DNA from: Angomonas deanei
Lineage: Eukaryota > Euglenozoa > Kinetoplastea > Trypanosomatida > Trypanosomatidae
DNA length: 64,000 nt
Direction of reading: 5' to 3'
NCBI GenBank assembly: GCA_903995115.1
Contig: LR877166.1
Coordinates: 62,001-126,000, forward strand
Shown one piece after another: positions 36,105 through 46,554 of the stretch. A program made the translations under genes and the position numbers. The notes beneath the pieces were generated by a model. It had not been told where the DNA came from, searched no databases, and worked only from the letters and a program-made list of their open reading frames with translations. Each line of letters begins with the position of its first letter. Positions within the stretch are counted from its first letter, which is position 1.

Positions 36105-39089
36105 TCAAGTATACAGTTTCTTTTGGACGGCATCTGTGAGTAAAGCAACGTACTGCGTGTAGCATTCGCTCAGCAGCCCTCGCACCTTGGTCTCCTCCAT
36201 TGAATGGGGTTCCTCCGTGTCGCTGGCCCCACTGTCCATCAACCCCATCTTGTTCAAGTCACTTTCTCGGCTGTGGTGTGGTCGACGGAGGGTATCTTTT
36301 TCCGACTGATAGTGTACCACCTCCTCCACGATCGGTTTACTGCTGGCGGTCACCTCCTCCCCGCAGCACTGCACGAGTCTTGTGATACACGCCTGAAATA
36401 AACCGTCGTCGTTGTCGTGAGACTTCTTTTTTCGGGAAGTTTCAAAAACTTCATTTTGCAAGAGGGAACGGCACTCTTTCAGTAGTGGCTGAACCACACG
36501 GGTATCGTAGGACTCCCACTGGTTTGTCAGTGTCGTGCAGGTGTCGTAATAGGTGTAGGCGTTATTCGTGGCGACCGAAGTAGTGGTGTGGGGCTCCCCA
36601 TAGACAGATCGCATAGCCTCTAGCCGTACCGCTCGCGCTACACTCAACTCCCCTTGCAGAAACTTTTGCTGAGTGAGTTCCTCCTTCCGTAGCGCCGACA
36701 ACTCGCGCTGTACCTCTGCCGCGCGTTTTACAATGGACACTAAGCGGACAGCCTTGGTGATGATAGCGGTCGAGACTTCTTCTGCTACCACCTGTAAGTC
36801 CGACTGCACCGCTGTCCTCTGCTGCTCCAGTAAGTCCTCCACGTCGGCTGAAAACTCCCTTTCCTCCTTGTGGTCCTCGTTCCCCTGTACTTGAGCCATA
36901 ATGTACTGTTTCGTTCGCTCTTCCCTGGAATGACTTTCTTTTAAGGTCTGTAGTTGACGGTCCAGGTAGGCCTCCTGCGACTCCATCAGGGTCACCAGCT
37001 TTTTTATACGTAGCGCCCGGTGCTGTCCGATGGCGTCCACCAGCTGCGCCTGCTCCTCCATTCGCTCAATGGTGTGCTGCAATTGCTCACACTCTTCCTC
37101 CATGAGGGACAGCTCGTACTCTAGCTCCGTCTTTTCCGTCAATATGGCATTCTGCCTCGATACACCGTCTGCCCGCTGGCGCTGCAACTGTCGCTCGTGA
37201 CGCTTTTCTTCATAGAATAACGCCGACTCTCGTGAGAGGACGTCGTACGCGTTGGTCATCTGTGTCTGCTCCTCTCGCAATTCTGTCTGGCGTGCCTCCA
37301 ACTCGTGAGAGAGGGCGCCGGAGGAGAGATGCAGCGGCACCATCTCCGTGAACGATTGGGTCGCATTTCCCTGCAACTGTAATGCCTCCGTGTACGTGTT
37401 CAACATGGACTCCACGTTCCCTCCCAGCTGATACTCAAAACCCCCGAGGACCCCGCGCAGCTCCAGCTCCTCCTTCTCCAGGTCGTGCATGACGCGGTAC
37501 TGCTCCTCTGCCTGGATCTGCTCCTTTTCTTGCCACTCGTCTAGCTCGGACTGCAGCTGTTCCCGGAGTACGGCGTGACTCGCCCGTTGCTCCTGTAGGG
37601 CCTCCAGCTCACTTCTCGCGGACTCTAGTTGATCCATTAGTGTACTCCTGCGCTGCACCGTGCTTGGCGGTGGTAGCAGTGTGGTAGACTCCTCTTCCGT
37701 GCCACCACACTGTTGGTCTTCCGAACTGGAGGTCGTCGGAGAGTGGTGGCCTTCCTCCTTTCCGTTGTCGCTCTTCGCTTCCACATCGACCAAGACGCTG
37801 CTTTCCGACTCCACAACGCCTTCGGCTTGGTCATCCTTAGTAAGGTCATTTCCGCTGGTCGCCCGTGTGCCCCGCCGACTGCCCGTGTACCTGCCCTTCT
37901 TATCCACCGGAGGCTCCTTCCCGTCGTACTCCTTTGGTCGACTGTACTGGCTCTCCCGTGTCTTGCGGTTCACATAGTAGACGCGTTTGTGGACGGGGTG
38001 GTACCGAAAGGTCCACTGGGAGCGGTGCGGTATCTTCTCTGGCACTTTCTGCGGTGCCTCCTCGGGGTTGGATCCTTTTGCGTCCAATGTGTCTGCTCGC
38101 TCCTCTTCCTTTTGTGGAAGGTTCTCCTCCTCGTCGTCGCTGTGCCCGTCGGATGAGGGGAGGTTGTCGTTTTCGGCCAACGTCTGCAGCGTTCGTGCGA
38201 CGGATTCTCGGTTGTGATTGTAAATGGTATTGACGTCGACGACTGGGGACTCGGTCAATTCCCCCACGCACGCACGCGCCACCGCCAGCCGCAGATCGTC
38301 CACCCGCTCCAGCCAGTCCACGCTGTTCATCTCGATATACCCCTTCGCCCCCAGCTGGTACGCCACCTCCGCCACTTCCATAGAAGTTGGCAAGTCGACG
38401 ACGGGGGTGCTGTCAAACGCATCCAGCAGCAGCTCCCCCCGTGTGGCAATGAGGAGTATCGTCGGGCGGGCATCCTTTTCCCCATCCGTTGGGAAAGAAA
38501 AGTAGTTCTCCTCGAGGGAAGTGACTGGAGACTCCGGGAAGGCTTCGTGCAGCGACGGCTGTACCGCCAGAGAGGAAATGTTCCCTGTATGAGACAAGGG
38601 CAGTCCGCTATCCTGGGAGAAGAGAGCCTGACTAAAGTCCTGCTGGCTTTTGTTGTGTTGCATGTAGGTGACCACCGCATGGGTCCACTCTTGCTTTAGC
38701 TTGGAGAAGCTGCGCATGGAGCACGGGTTGAAGCAAACCACGATGCAGTGTGGTGGGCGTCGCAAGAAGTGACTCAGGTCGTCCGCAGCGTCCACATGCC
38801 CCGTGGGGAGGAGGGCACCATCCCCTGACGTCACCCGCACATGCACCACAATATCGAGCGACGGCATCGACGGGGAAGATAGAGTGAGTTCACACTCCTC
38901 CAGCGGTGGGTCGGAAATGGCGGCGGCAATGGTGTGGTTCTGAAACTCCATACTACGAATCTGATAAAGGGAGCGACGGCGCTTCAGTGTTCTCACCTCC
39001 GCCGGTGGGAAGGCGCTCCCCAGCAACAGACGGGCCAGAGCGCCAGGCTCCGACACCGGGTCGCCGACTACTAAACATCTGTATTCCAT
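36105..39089 (-). CDS. Rho-like pseudo-GTPase, WW domain and coiled-coil protein
   Basis: 994 residues, ATG at 39089. Residues ~1-275 look like a Rho-family GTPase fold. It opens MEYRCLVVGD, has IVVCFNPCSMRSFSKLKQEW at 116-135 like the Rho segment CFSxxSPxSFxxIxxKW, and has EVAYQLGAKGYIEMNS at 241-256 like the Rho segment MAxxIGAxGYMECSA. The catalytic parts are lost: the P-loop reads GDPVSEPGAL without the Lys, and the NKxD position reads ATRG. A WW-like domain is at about 357-388 (W359, YYVN, with Tyr-382 where the second Trp usually is, P385). A long coiled coil covers ~480-880. Probably a cytoskeletal scaffold; no named orthologue recognised. The frame is intact. Confidence 0.75.
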   Translation of the reverse strand: MEYRCLVVGDPVSEPGALARLLLGSAFPPAEVRTLKRRRSLYQIRSMEFQNHTIAAAISDPPLEECELTLSSPSMPSLDIVVHVRVTSGDGALLPTGHVDAADDLSHFLRRPPHCIVVCFNPCSMRSFSKLKQEWTHAVVTYMQHNKSQQDFSQALFSQDSGLPLSHTGNISSLAVQPSLHEAFPESPVTSLEENYFSFPTDGEKDARPTILLIATRGELLLDAFDSTPVVDLPTSMEVAEVAYQLGAKGYIEMNSVDWLERVDDLRLAVARACVGELTESPVVDVNTIYNHNRESVARTLQTLAENDNLPSSDGHSDDEEENLPQKEEERADTLDAKGSNPEEAPQKVPEKIPHRSQWTFRYHPVHKRVYYVNRKTRESQYSRPKEYDGKEPPVDKKGRYTGSRRGTRATSGNDLTKDDQAEGVVESESSVLVDVEAKSDNGKEEGHHSPTTSSSEDQQCGGTEEESTTLLPPPSTVQRRSTLMDQLESARSELEALQEQRASHAVLREQLQSELDEWQEKEQIQAEEQYRVMHDLEKEELELRGVLGGFEYQLGGNVESMLNTYTEALQLQGNATQSFTEMVPLHLSSGALSHELEARQTELREEQTQMTNAYDVLSRESALFYEEKRHERQLQRQRADGVSRQNAILTEKTELEYELSLMEEECEQLQHTIERMEEQAQLVDAIGQHRALRIKKLVTLMESQEAYLDRQLQTLKESHSREERTKQYIMAQVQGNEDHKEEREFSADVEDLLEQQRTAVQSDLQVVAEEVSTAIITKAVRLVSIVKRAAEVQRELSALRKEELTQQKFLQGELSVARAVRLEAMRSVYGEPHTTTSVATNNAYTYYDTCTTLTNQWESYDTRVVQPLLKECRSLLQNEVFETSRKKKSHDNDDGLFQACITRLVQCCGEEVTASSKPIVEEVVHYQSEKDTLRRPHHSRESDLNKMGLMDSGASDTEEPHSMEETKVRGLLSECYTQYVALLTDAVQKKLYT

Positions 39090-39755
39090 CGAACTGTTTT
39101 AAAGTGAATGGTAAATGTCGCATAATCTATTCGTTTTTCTTTTATTTGACTATTACCCAAGCGGAAATGAGAACAAGAGAGGGGACGATAGTGAGCAGTG
39201 GAGACAAGCGGCCCTGATGCCGTCACAAAAAAGAAAGAGCAGCCTGACCGAAACATATGAAACCAGAAAAAAATGGACTTGATAATTGTAGGTTACAGTA
39301 TTTTATTTTATTTTGAGACGAGTGAGTCTAACACTCCATGTGCAGGAAAAAAAAAAAACGGAAAAAGAAAAGAAGGGAAAGTAGAAGCTGTGCTACGTTC
39401 AACAAAAACTTACATTAATATACAGAAAGAGTTCAAAACAGAGAGAGCCGTTCTCTCTGTCTTTTATTATTGTTTATAACGCCTAAACAACAATACTCTC
39501 CGGTACAACTGAACTTCCGCACTCCTACGTACCGCTCAAAAACAAAGCAAACAGAAATTAGTAAGAATAAAGGACTGCGAATACAAGTAAAGCTGGCAGT
39601 ATAGATCATATCCTTATGTCGATATCATTAACAAAAAAAAAAAAGGTATTATCTCATTGGTACACAATAACAAAAAAAAAAGTACATTATTGGTTATGTC
39701 ATCCGACCAATGTGAGCCGATTCTCGGCGCCTGTGTGCAACCGTTCTACTTCACG
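39090..39755. other. AT-rich spacer between the pseudo-GTPase gene and VAP
   Basis: 667 bases. Sense T runs occur near 39346-39357 and 39632-39643. A plus-strand 68-codon ORF at 39273-39479 is low complexity and not credible. This should be the VAP leader side of the neighbouring transcript plus untranslated sequence; no structured element was seen. Confidence 0.45.
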
Positions 39756-40739
39756 TCATACGTCACTTTCATCACTAAGAGACAAGCCATACCGTCTACC
39801 TAACGCCCCTACACCGTAAATAAACAAAAAGCACAGACACAAGACGCAGAGAAAGCCTCGCAGGCGGGACCAGCTTCTCCACCACAGGACGATGGCGCTT
39901 GTCTCCTCTACCGCCGCTTTTCCGTTTTCCGTCTCGTCCTCTTCGTCCTCGGTGTGCCAGTGAATAAGATTTTCCGTTTCTGCATCGGTGTGGGATCGGT
40001 CTCTGGCGTGCGACTGCAGCCCGCGGCGCAGACGTGAGGTGGACACACTTCGCCGTCTGTCCCGTCGATTGTTTTCCTCCTCAAAGTGAGAGAGTGGTAG
40101 AACGGAGAGCATTCCCTTTGCGGACTGCTCTCGCTCACAGAGGTAGGCGACGAGGTCGCGCTCGTGGCCGATGGGGATCTTTAATTCCTCCCACATGAGC
40201 CGTGCCTGGGAGGCGCTGTCGAGGAGCTGTGCGTTGACTTTACCATCTTTTGCCGCTAATATACTATTGAGCTGAGACGCCGTCTCCTTCGCGATGAACT
40301 TTACTTGCAGACGGAAGCGGTCGGAGGTGCCCTCGGGGTAGCGTACTGGTGCGTGACTGGCGCCCTCGCTGGCCATCTCGGACAGCTCTTTGGTGACGGT
40401 GTCTGGTCGCAGTGTGACCCGTATGCGTGCTGCGGAGCGAGGCGCAATCACCGCGTAGTTCGGTTTCGCCAAGTACCGCTGGGGGTTCTGACAGCGCAAC
40501 TTCCACACGCACGGTTCCATACTAATATTGTAGACGGTGATGATGTTTTGTAAACAGCGGTCCGTGTGCGGGGGAGGGAAGACCAGCCACTCGGGCTCTA
40601 CATGGATATACGGAGAGGAGACCGCAGCCCTAGATCGGGACCGACTGGTGGTCCTACTGGCGTTGCTCGCACGGCCGTGTACCTCTGTCACAGGGGGAGC
40701 GGCGGGTAGGGGACTGGAGCTGGCGGCAACGGCAGACAT
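39756..40739 (-). CDS. VAP: VAP-like ER membrane protein with MSP domain
   Basis: 327 residues, ATG at 40739. A Ser/Arg-rich N-terminus leads into a major sperm protein domain at about 42-165. Typical VAP features are VEPEWLVFPPPHTDRCLQNIITV (opening strands), WKLRCQNPQRYLAKPNYAVIAPRS, where VAPs have VKTTAPKRYCVRPNSGxIxPGS, and DRFRLQVKFIAKE. A charged linker follows, then a single C-terminal helix (FLCVLCLCFLFIYGVGAL, about 294-311) with a short lumenal tail. VAPs anchor FFAT-motif proteins at ER contact sites. The predicted tail anchor and domain order match; the N-terminal extension is longer than in animals. The frame is intact. Confidence 0.88.
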   Translation of the reverse strand: MSAVAASSSPLPAAPPVTEVHGRASNASRTTSRSRSRAAVSSPYIHVEPEWLVFPPPHTDRCLQNIITVYNISMEPCVWKLRCQNPQRYLAKPNYAVIAPRSAARIRVTLRPDTVTKELSEMASEGASHAPVRYPEGTSDRFRLQVKFIAKETASQLNSILAAKDGKVNAQLLDSASQARLMWEELKIPIGHERDLVAYLCEREQSAKGMLSVLPLSHFEEENNRRDRRRSVSTSRLRRGLQSHARDRSHTDAETENLIHWHTEDEEDETENGKAAVEETSAIVLWWRSWSRLRGFLCVLCLCFLFIYGVGALGRRYGLSLSDESDV

Positions 40740-41153
40740 TCCGAAACGAAAGTGAAAAATGAAAAACGAAGGATTACTTTTGTTAGGTGGTATGGGCTAC
40801 CAGGAAAAAAAAAAAAAAGAGCTATGACTACTACAAATAAACTTTAAACTTCAAGTGCGGTGAGAGAAGAAGAATGAGTCGATGTATTGTTTGACTTAGC
40901 TTTATTCCTACGTATCTTTCAGTGGTCTATATCAGCTTATCAGACATTATTTGTTTTAATCATTAAAAGTAACATACGTTCTAAAAAAAAAAAAAAAAAG
41001 GTGGTATAAAACATGTGATACAAAACAGAAAAAGAAAAGAACACATGTAATCGAATATAATCTAAAGGATATCATACAAGGGGGAAATATAGCAATAAAC
41101 ATCGTGAAAGAGCTCTAATTAAAAAAAAAATAATATATTTTTGCGGCGGCTGG
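40740..41153. other. AT-rich spacer
   Basis: 414 bases with sense T runs (plus A13 near 40805-40818, A17 near 40983-40999), a likely acceptor for VAP and a 3' UTR for the next gene. No ORF. Confidence 0.5.
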
Positions 41154-43001
41154 TCAATCCTGCAGACCGTACTGTTGAGGGCTACGGCTGCGGAATACCA
41201 CCGTGGTGGTGGTACCCTTCATCGTCATGGTATCCTCCGTGTAGGAGATTTGCGGTCGGGAGCGGGAGGAGCTCATGCTAGGGGTATGGGACCGTGTGGG
41301 AGAGACATTATATCGGTTGTGGTTGATCACCGCACTCTTCGCCGAGGACACGCTGTCCTTGCGGCTGGGGGTGGGATTAATAGAGGAGCCCACCATGCTG
41401 CGTTGCTGGGAGAGGGAGACAGGGTGACTGCCACGCTTCGTGGTGCTTGCTGGGGTGCTGCTGAGAAGTGAGTCGGTGCTCCCTTTTCGTTTGACGACGG
41501 ACGGCCGTGTGGGCGTCTGTGCCGTGTGTCGCGCACTGCTGGGCCGTGGTTTCTCACTGACGCTACCCGCCCGCGAGGACACCGATCCCCTCGAACCTCG
41601 CACACTTCCTTTCCGATTGTTCGTCGTATTCACGGCGGTCATGCTGGTGCGCTGAGGGCTGATGACGCCACTCGCACGGCGCCGCACCACTCGGTCCCCT
41701 GACCGCTCGCGTGAGCTGCTAGGCGGTTGCTGGGGGATGTCGTGGAGGTCGCTCGTCCGTGTCTCCACACTTCGCGCAGGGGACTGTTGCGGAGAGGGCA
41801 CAGAGCTGATGCGGGTGAGAGTAGTGCCACTCGCACTAGTGGGGGCCACCTCTACCGGGGCCGCACTACGGCTAGGACCACGGTTGATGAGCTCATCCGC
41901 CAGTCGGTGCTCCAACAGTCGTACGCGCTCCTCCTTCTCGCCCAGCTCCGACTGTTTCTGCTCTAACATGCGGGACAGCTGTCCCACCCGCTGCTCTAGC
42001 TCCTCCACATACTTGGAAGAGTGCACCCCACCAGTCTGATCAACGGTATTGTTACGACTGGCCACCGTCGTGTTGTTGCTGCCCTGCGCGGAGGCGAGCG
42101 CCATATTCTCCCGCCGCAGCACATCCACCTCTCGTGTCAGAAGGATAATCTTTTTCTGTGCCTCAATGTTGTGAGACTTTTCGTTGGCCAATTGCAACTG
42201 TAAATCGCGCACTTCACTCTCTAACCGAATCGCACTCTTTTCTCTGTTATTTCTGTTCGTATTATTATTGTTGTTGTCGGTTAAAGGGGTATTCTCCGTG
42301 TTGCTGTTAGCTCGGAAACTATCCTCGTCGGAGAGGACAAGCTTTCCAATCGGAGAGGTAACCGTTTCCGTATTATTATTATTATTATTGTTATCGCGAA
42401 TATAGGCTGGCCTGGCCGTATACGGCGGTTCACTTGGCGGCTCCTCTCCTTCCTGCACCGTCACCGGACCGGACTCTACCGATGTGTTCTCCTTCGCCTG
42501 CTGGCTCGTGTTGGGCGGTGAATTCTTATTTTTATTCTTCTCCGCCTCTAACAGTTGAATACGATCGGCGTAGGGGATGGTGCCGCTGCGCAACCGCTGG
42601 GGCACACTATCCGACAGACTATTCTCATTTTTATCGGTGGCAATGTCCCCCGTGGCGAAGGGGTCGCTGACGCTACTGGGATTATCCTGGTGGGCATCGG
42701 CGCTGTTCTCCTTGACCGGTAGCGGACTGCCCATCACCAGGTCGTCGTCGTCAAACTCATCTAACAGCTCCATGGCGGACTTTGCCACATTCCGGTTGTC
42801 TTGATTGATATTGGTTTTTGACTGGCTGTCGCCCATCTTCCCCACGCTGTCCCGCAGTGGGGTGTACTCCACCTCACGGAAGGAGTTCTCCTTATCGCTG
42901 TTGGCCTTGTCCTGATGATGTACGTCCGTGCTGCCGTCACTCTCCAGCTCTCTTGCCTCCTGTCGAATACGACCGAAGAGCTCTCGTTTGCTATAAGACA
43001 T
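41154..43001 (-). CDS. Coiled-coil protein with basic Ser/Arg/Thr-rich tail, unknown function
   Basis: 615 residues, ATG at 43001, TGA stop. The first ~240 residues are polar and acidic with Asn runs (NNNNNN, NNNNT). Residues ~255-370 form two predicted coiled coils (ESEVRDLQLQLANEKSHNIE and VEELEQRVGQLSRMLEQKQ). The last ~240 are basic and dominated by Ser, Arg, Thr and Pro with many SP/TP pairs, as in microtubule-binding or kinase-regulated cytoskeletal proteins. I recognise no named family. It lies next to two more unknowns with Asn-rich stretches. The GC-rich tail contrasts with the AT-rich Asn codons. The frame is intact. Confidence 0.7.
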   Translation of the reverse strand: MSYSKRELFGRIRQEARELESDGSTDVHHQDKANSDKENSFREVEYTPLRDSVGKMGDSQSKTNINQDNRNVAKSAMELLDEFDDDDLVMGSPLPVKENSADAHQDNPSSVSDPFATGDIATDKNENSLSDSVPQRLRSGTIPYADRIQLLEAEKNKNKNSPPNTSQQAKENTSVESGPVTVQEGEEPPSEPPYTARPAYIRDNNNNNNNTETVTSPIGKLVLSDEDSFRANSNTENTPLTDNNNNNTNRNNREKSAIRLESEVRDLQLQLANEKSHNIEAQKKIILLTREVDVLRRENMALASAQGSNNTTVASRNNTVDQTGGVHSSKYVEELEQRVGQLSRMLEQKQSELGEKEERVRLLEHRLADELINRGPSRSAAPVEVAPTSASGTTLTRISSVPSPQQSPARSVETRTSDLHDIPQQPPSSSRERSGDRVVRRRASGVISPQRTSMTAVNTTNNRKGSVRGSRGSVSSRAGSVSEKPRPSSARHTAQTPTRPSVVKRKGSTDSLLSSTPASTTKRGSHPVSLSQQRSMVGSSINPTPSRKDSVSSAKSAVINHNRYNVSPTRSHTPSMSSSRSRPQISYTEDTMTMKGTTTTVVFRSRSPQQYGLQD

Positions 43002-43178
43002 GATTCAATCAATAAAATTCTGAAAAAAAAAAACTAATGAAAATAAAAAAAACGAAAAGAAAGAAGAAAATAGTTTTGCGGAAGTTAGATCGCCTCCAAC
43101 AAAGAAGGTCAGCTAATCACAAAAAAAAAAAAAAATACGAAAGTTGGACTATAATCTACAGTCTAATTCTCATCCTCA

Positions 43179-44696
43179 TCACAAGTGTAAGCTCTGTGAA
43201 GGAGGCGCGCCACCGGGTGCCGATAAGGACTCTCGCCTACCGCTGCTGTAATTCAAATAACTCGACGTATTACTATTGTTATTGTGAGAAAGCATGGTAT
43301 TATGATTATTCTTCTGAACATGGTGTTTTTCCATTTTCATACGTAATTGTCGAACCTCATTTAACAAGCGAATACGCTCGTTTCTATATTTATCATTGTG
43401 ATACGTGCCCTCCTCGTCCGTGGGGATTGTTTCATGATTCGTCTTTGCCTCGGGTTTCGACAAGTGCTTCTTTAATCCCTTGACAAACGATTGTATTTCT
43501 TCCCTATCCGATAGCGAAATACTATTATTATTACTGTTTGGTGTATCCTCTGCGACGGCGTGTTTCTTTTTTCGAGGTTTGCGGGTAGCAACGGCAGGTT
43601 GACTTTCTTGATACGAAATCGAAGGGCTAAGGCTAGCGTCGGTGCCCTGGTGGCTTTCATTGATACGCTCAAACATTGTATTATCGGTTTGCTGACTCAC
43701 ATTTTGCAATTTCACTTCCAATTCTCTTAATATTTTATCCTCCTTTTCGGTGGAAATCTGCTGAAGCAACAGTAACTGATTATACGTTTCTTGATTGTAA
43801 TGATGACTATCGCATTGCTCCATTAAAATCAAATTGTTTCCCTTTTCTTTTCGGAGTGCATCGAGATCCTTCTTCAAACTATCTTTCAACAACACTTTCC
43901 ACTTCTCCGTTTCTTTTTTGGCAGTGTTGAACACGCTAATTTCATTTCGCTTTGTTTGTGTCTCCCGTGTCAGATGACTCATCCACGCTGCTCGATAGGT
44001 CTCGTAGTCATACTGTGAAGGACGCTTGGGATTATGCTCCACCTCATATTGCTGTTTCTCTCTAATGTATTCTTCGGCAGTCACACCGTTGTACGAATAA
44101 CCAGCACGATCTGTATTACTATTCCTATTAACGGTGTTCGTTTCGGGAAGCGTCAACGCCGTGGCGGGTGGTGCGGAAAGTTGATTCGTCTGACTATTAT
44201 TAGTATCATTCCTATTATTGTCCTCTGTATAATTTTCTCTCCGCCAGTAAATTAACTCCGTCTCCAACAAGACATTTTTGTGAAGGCCGTCCGTCTGCAG
44301 AAATAAGCGAACAATGGGGATGTCAGAGAAGACACAGTTCCAATACTGTTTCACACTTATCAGCGTGTTCACATCGTTTGTATTCTTGGCCGCTATCCTG
44401 TTATTGACACGAAGATAATAATAATCAACCGGATAGGGTAGTTTGTGCTTCATTTCGGTTAACGACTGATTAATATCATTGAAAATCGTAAACAAGTAGC
44501 AATTGTTACTTTGGTCGTTCTGATTGCGATGGTCGCGAAACACAAAACTAATCTCTAATTTGTTCATCTCAAAACTTTCCGTGTCTAACGCATCCAGCTG
44601 CAAAACGGCATTGTATTCATTGTCCTCCGTACTCGCCGGGGGATAACTCGATTCACGGTACATTGTGTCTGGGGTGTCTTTCAGGAAGCTTTCCAT
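43179..44696 (-). CDS. Unknown Asn-rich protein with coiled coils, 505 aa
   Basis: ATG at 44696 (MESFLKDTPDTMYRESSYPP), TGA stop. Residues ~45-155 look like a compact beta-rich domain (LEISFVFRDHRNQ, CYLFTIFNDINQSLTEMK, YYYLRVNNRIAAK, WNCVFSDIPIVRLFLQTDG). An Asn/Thr-rich linker follows, then coiled coils at ~250-345 and ~420-450. Base composition is clearly more AT-rich than in most neighbours, with AAT and AAA codons prominent. The plan of a beta domain plus coiled coils is common in kinetoplastid basal-body and cytoskeletal proteins, but I cannot assign it. Confidence 0.7.
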   Translation of the reverse strand: MESFLKDTPDTMYRESSYPPASTEDNEYNAVLQLDALDTESFEMNKLEISFVFRDHRNQNDQSNNCYLFTIFNDINQSLTEMKHKLPYPVDYYYLRVNNRIAAKNTNDVNTLISVKQYWNCVFSDIPIVRLFLQTDGLHKNVLLETELIYWRRENYTEDNNRNDTNNSQTNQLSAPPATALTLPETNTVNRNSNTDRAGYSYNGVTAEEYIREKQQYEVEHNPKRPSQYDYETYRAAWMSHLTRETQTKRNEISVFNTAKKETEKWKVLLKDSLKKDLDALRKEKGNNLILMEQCDSHHYNQETYNQLLLLQQISTEKEDKILRELEVKLQNVSQQTDNTMFERINESHQGTDASLSPSISYQESQPAVATRKPRKKKHAVAEDTPNSNNNSISLSDREEIQSFVKGLKKHLSKPEAKTNHETIPTDEEGTYHNDKYRNERIRLLNEVRQLRMKMEKHHVQKNNHNTMLSHNNNSNTSSYLNYSSGRRESLSAPGGAPPSQSLHL

Positions 44697-44867
44697 CCCC
44701 TCTTGTTGATGTGAAAAATGATCTATGAAACGGTAACGTGATGTGTTCTATGGTAGAAAAGAAAAAGGGGTGAAAGGAGTAAACGAACTACAAAAAACAA
44801 CAACTGAAACCAATAATAATAATAATATCACAATGCAGTGTACGATCTTGTTTTCCCCCGGTTACTG

Positions 44868-46356
44868 TTACAGTCTATCCAACATGGCCAGCAGCTCCTC
44901 CTGCCGCCGCTTTCCTTCCAATAAGGTATCTTCCACATTTTTAATGTTCACCATGAGCGCCTGCGACGATTGAATCCGCTTTTGTTGCTCTTTGACTTCG
45001 TTTTCTAACATTAACTTTTCTTTCATGAGAGCAAAAACTTCATTGTCTTCTTCTCCATCGTTGGCGTCGCGGCTGGGGGCGCATTCACTCACCTTGTAAT
45101 ACGTCAATAGTGTTTTGGTGTATTCTAACAATAGACCTTCCTCCTCCGTGCGACTCCTGTTATCACTACTGCGAAACACGTCGGACGGTAGTGTCCACAT
45201 ATTCTTGTCGTCAAAGGTTATTGTATCCTGAGTTTCATTCATTTGCTTTGGTGGTGCATCAGTCTTATTCGTGTTCAGGCTGGCGTCGGCGTCAATCACC
45301 GCACTCTCCACAAAAAGAGAATCGCTACTCTCGTCTTTCATCACCTCCGTTTCCTTCTCTACTCCATTCGGATAATCCTCTGGAATAGTATTCTTTGTAA
45401 AGTCCAAATCTTTCAAATCAAACAAGGCACTTTTTATCAATTCCGGTGGCACGTTAACGGGTCGAAATAACACCAAATCGCTGTGTTGTTCCTTATTCAA
45501 CTCGATCAGAGTGGTAGTGGGCACCAGGACGGCATCTAGCAAGGCAAATTTTGCCAGTTCACCCGCCTCGGAGGAAAAGAAAAAGGAATTGGTGTCCGTA
45601 GTGGGAGAGACCATTAACTGACTATCCGTATTGGTGTGGGAGGAGTCGTAGAGACGATCGTTAATATCGGCGGCGGCGCACAAGACGGACAGCTTCGCGT
45701 ACGCCGCCAGACAGGCGCCAGCAATGAATGGAAAACTAATAATACATTCACTGTTTTTGATGCGGCCAGTGTTCTTCTCTTTATGAGAGTTGGGTGATTC
45801 TTTTTCTTCCTCTTCCTTCGCGTGTTTATCCGTTTTTTGCTTTTTGGAAAGAAACGGGGAAGAAATCGACCGCTTTTTCTTTTTCTTTTCGCTGAAACTC
45901 TCTTCCTCTTCTACTTTCCCTTTATCGGTGTGCTGAAGTTCTTCCTCACTGCAACTGCCACAGTACCGATAGACATTGGTCTCATCTTTGATGCAGAGAG
46001 ACCACGACGACGGGGAGCAACCCTTCACCAGACTGCTCCTCTTTTGATGCTCTTCCGAAGCGCTTTTCTGCTTCTCTTTTGCCGAAAAGATGGAGACCCT
46101 TTTCTTGAGCGGCCCCCTTTCTTCCTTGTCCGGAGTCGAGGAAGGATTATACAGAGTGGTGCCCAGACGCTTCTCTACCACCTGACGAACATGCCGCACA
46201 ACGGCACGGCTGTCCTCCTGTAGTCCAACGTTAAAGGATGTAATGAACGGAACCCTTTCTACCGGTTGTTCCTTCTTTTCCACTTCACTGTGTCCCTCTT
46301 GTTCGTGCTCCTCTTGGGATGACAATAAAGGTACAAACACGCAACACAATCGGCAT
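44868..46356 (-). CDS. Unknown Lys/Glu-rich protein, start separated by a +1 frame break
   Basis: The main frame encodes 493 residues from a TTG at 46349. It has no ATG before residue ~245 and is closed by TAG eight codons upstream of that TTG. An ATG at 46356 (MPIVLRVCTFIV) lies in another frame and would join the main frame by a +1 move within the first ~15 codons (about 46320-46345). The body is rich in Lys/Glu with several basic clusters (EKKKKKRSISS), a hydrophobic patch (IISFPFIAGACLAAYAKLSVL, about 210-230) and a C-terminal coiled coil (ENEVKEQQKRIQSSQAL). No family recognised. Composition is AT-rich like the neighbouring gene. Confidence 0.65.
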
Positions 46357-46554
46357 TTCTCACTAGTATTCTATGTGAACCCTTTTTTTGTGGGTGAGGT
46401 GTGAAGCTCTATACCGCTAGCGAAACAAGAAAAAAAAAATGAAAGAATAAAGATTCAGGGCCACGACTTTGTTGACCGATCGCTCAGTCATCTAATCTAA
46501 CAAAGTAATACTGAAAAAAACGCTGTGGTCCTTGATGCACAGATAGATTTCTCA

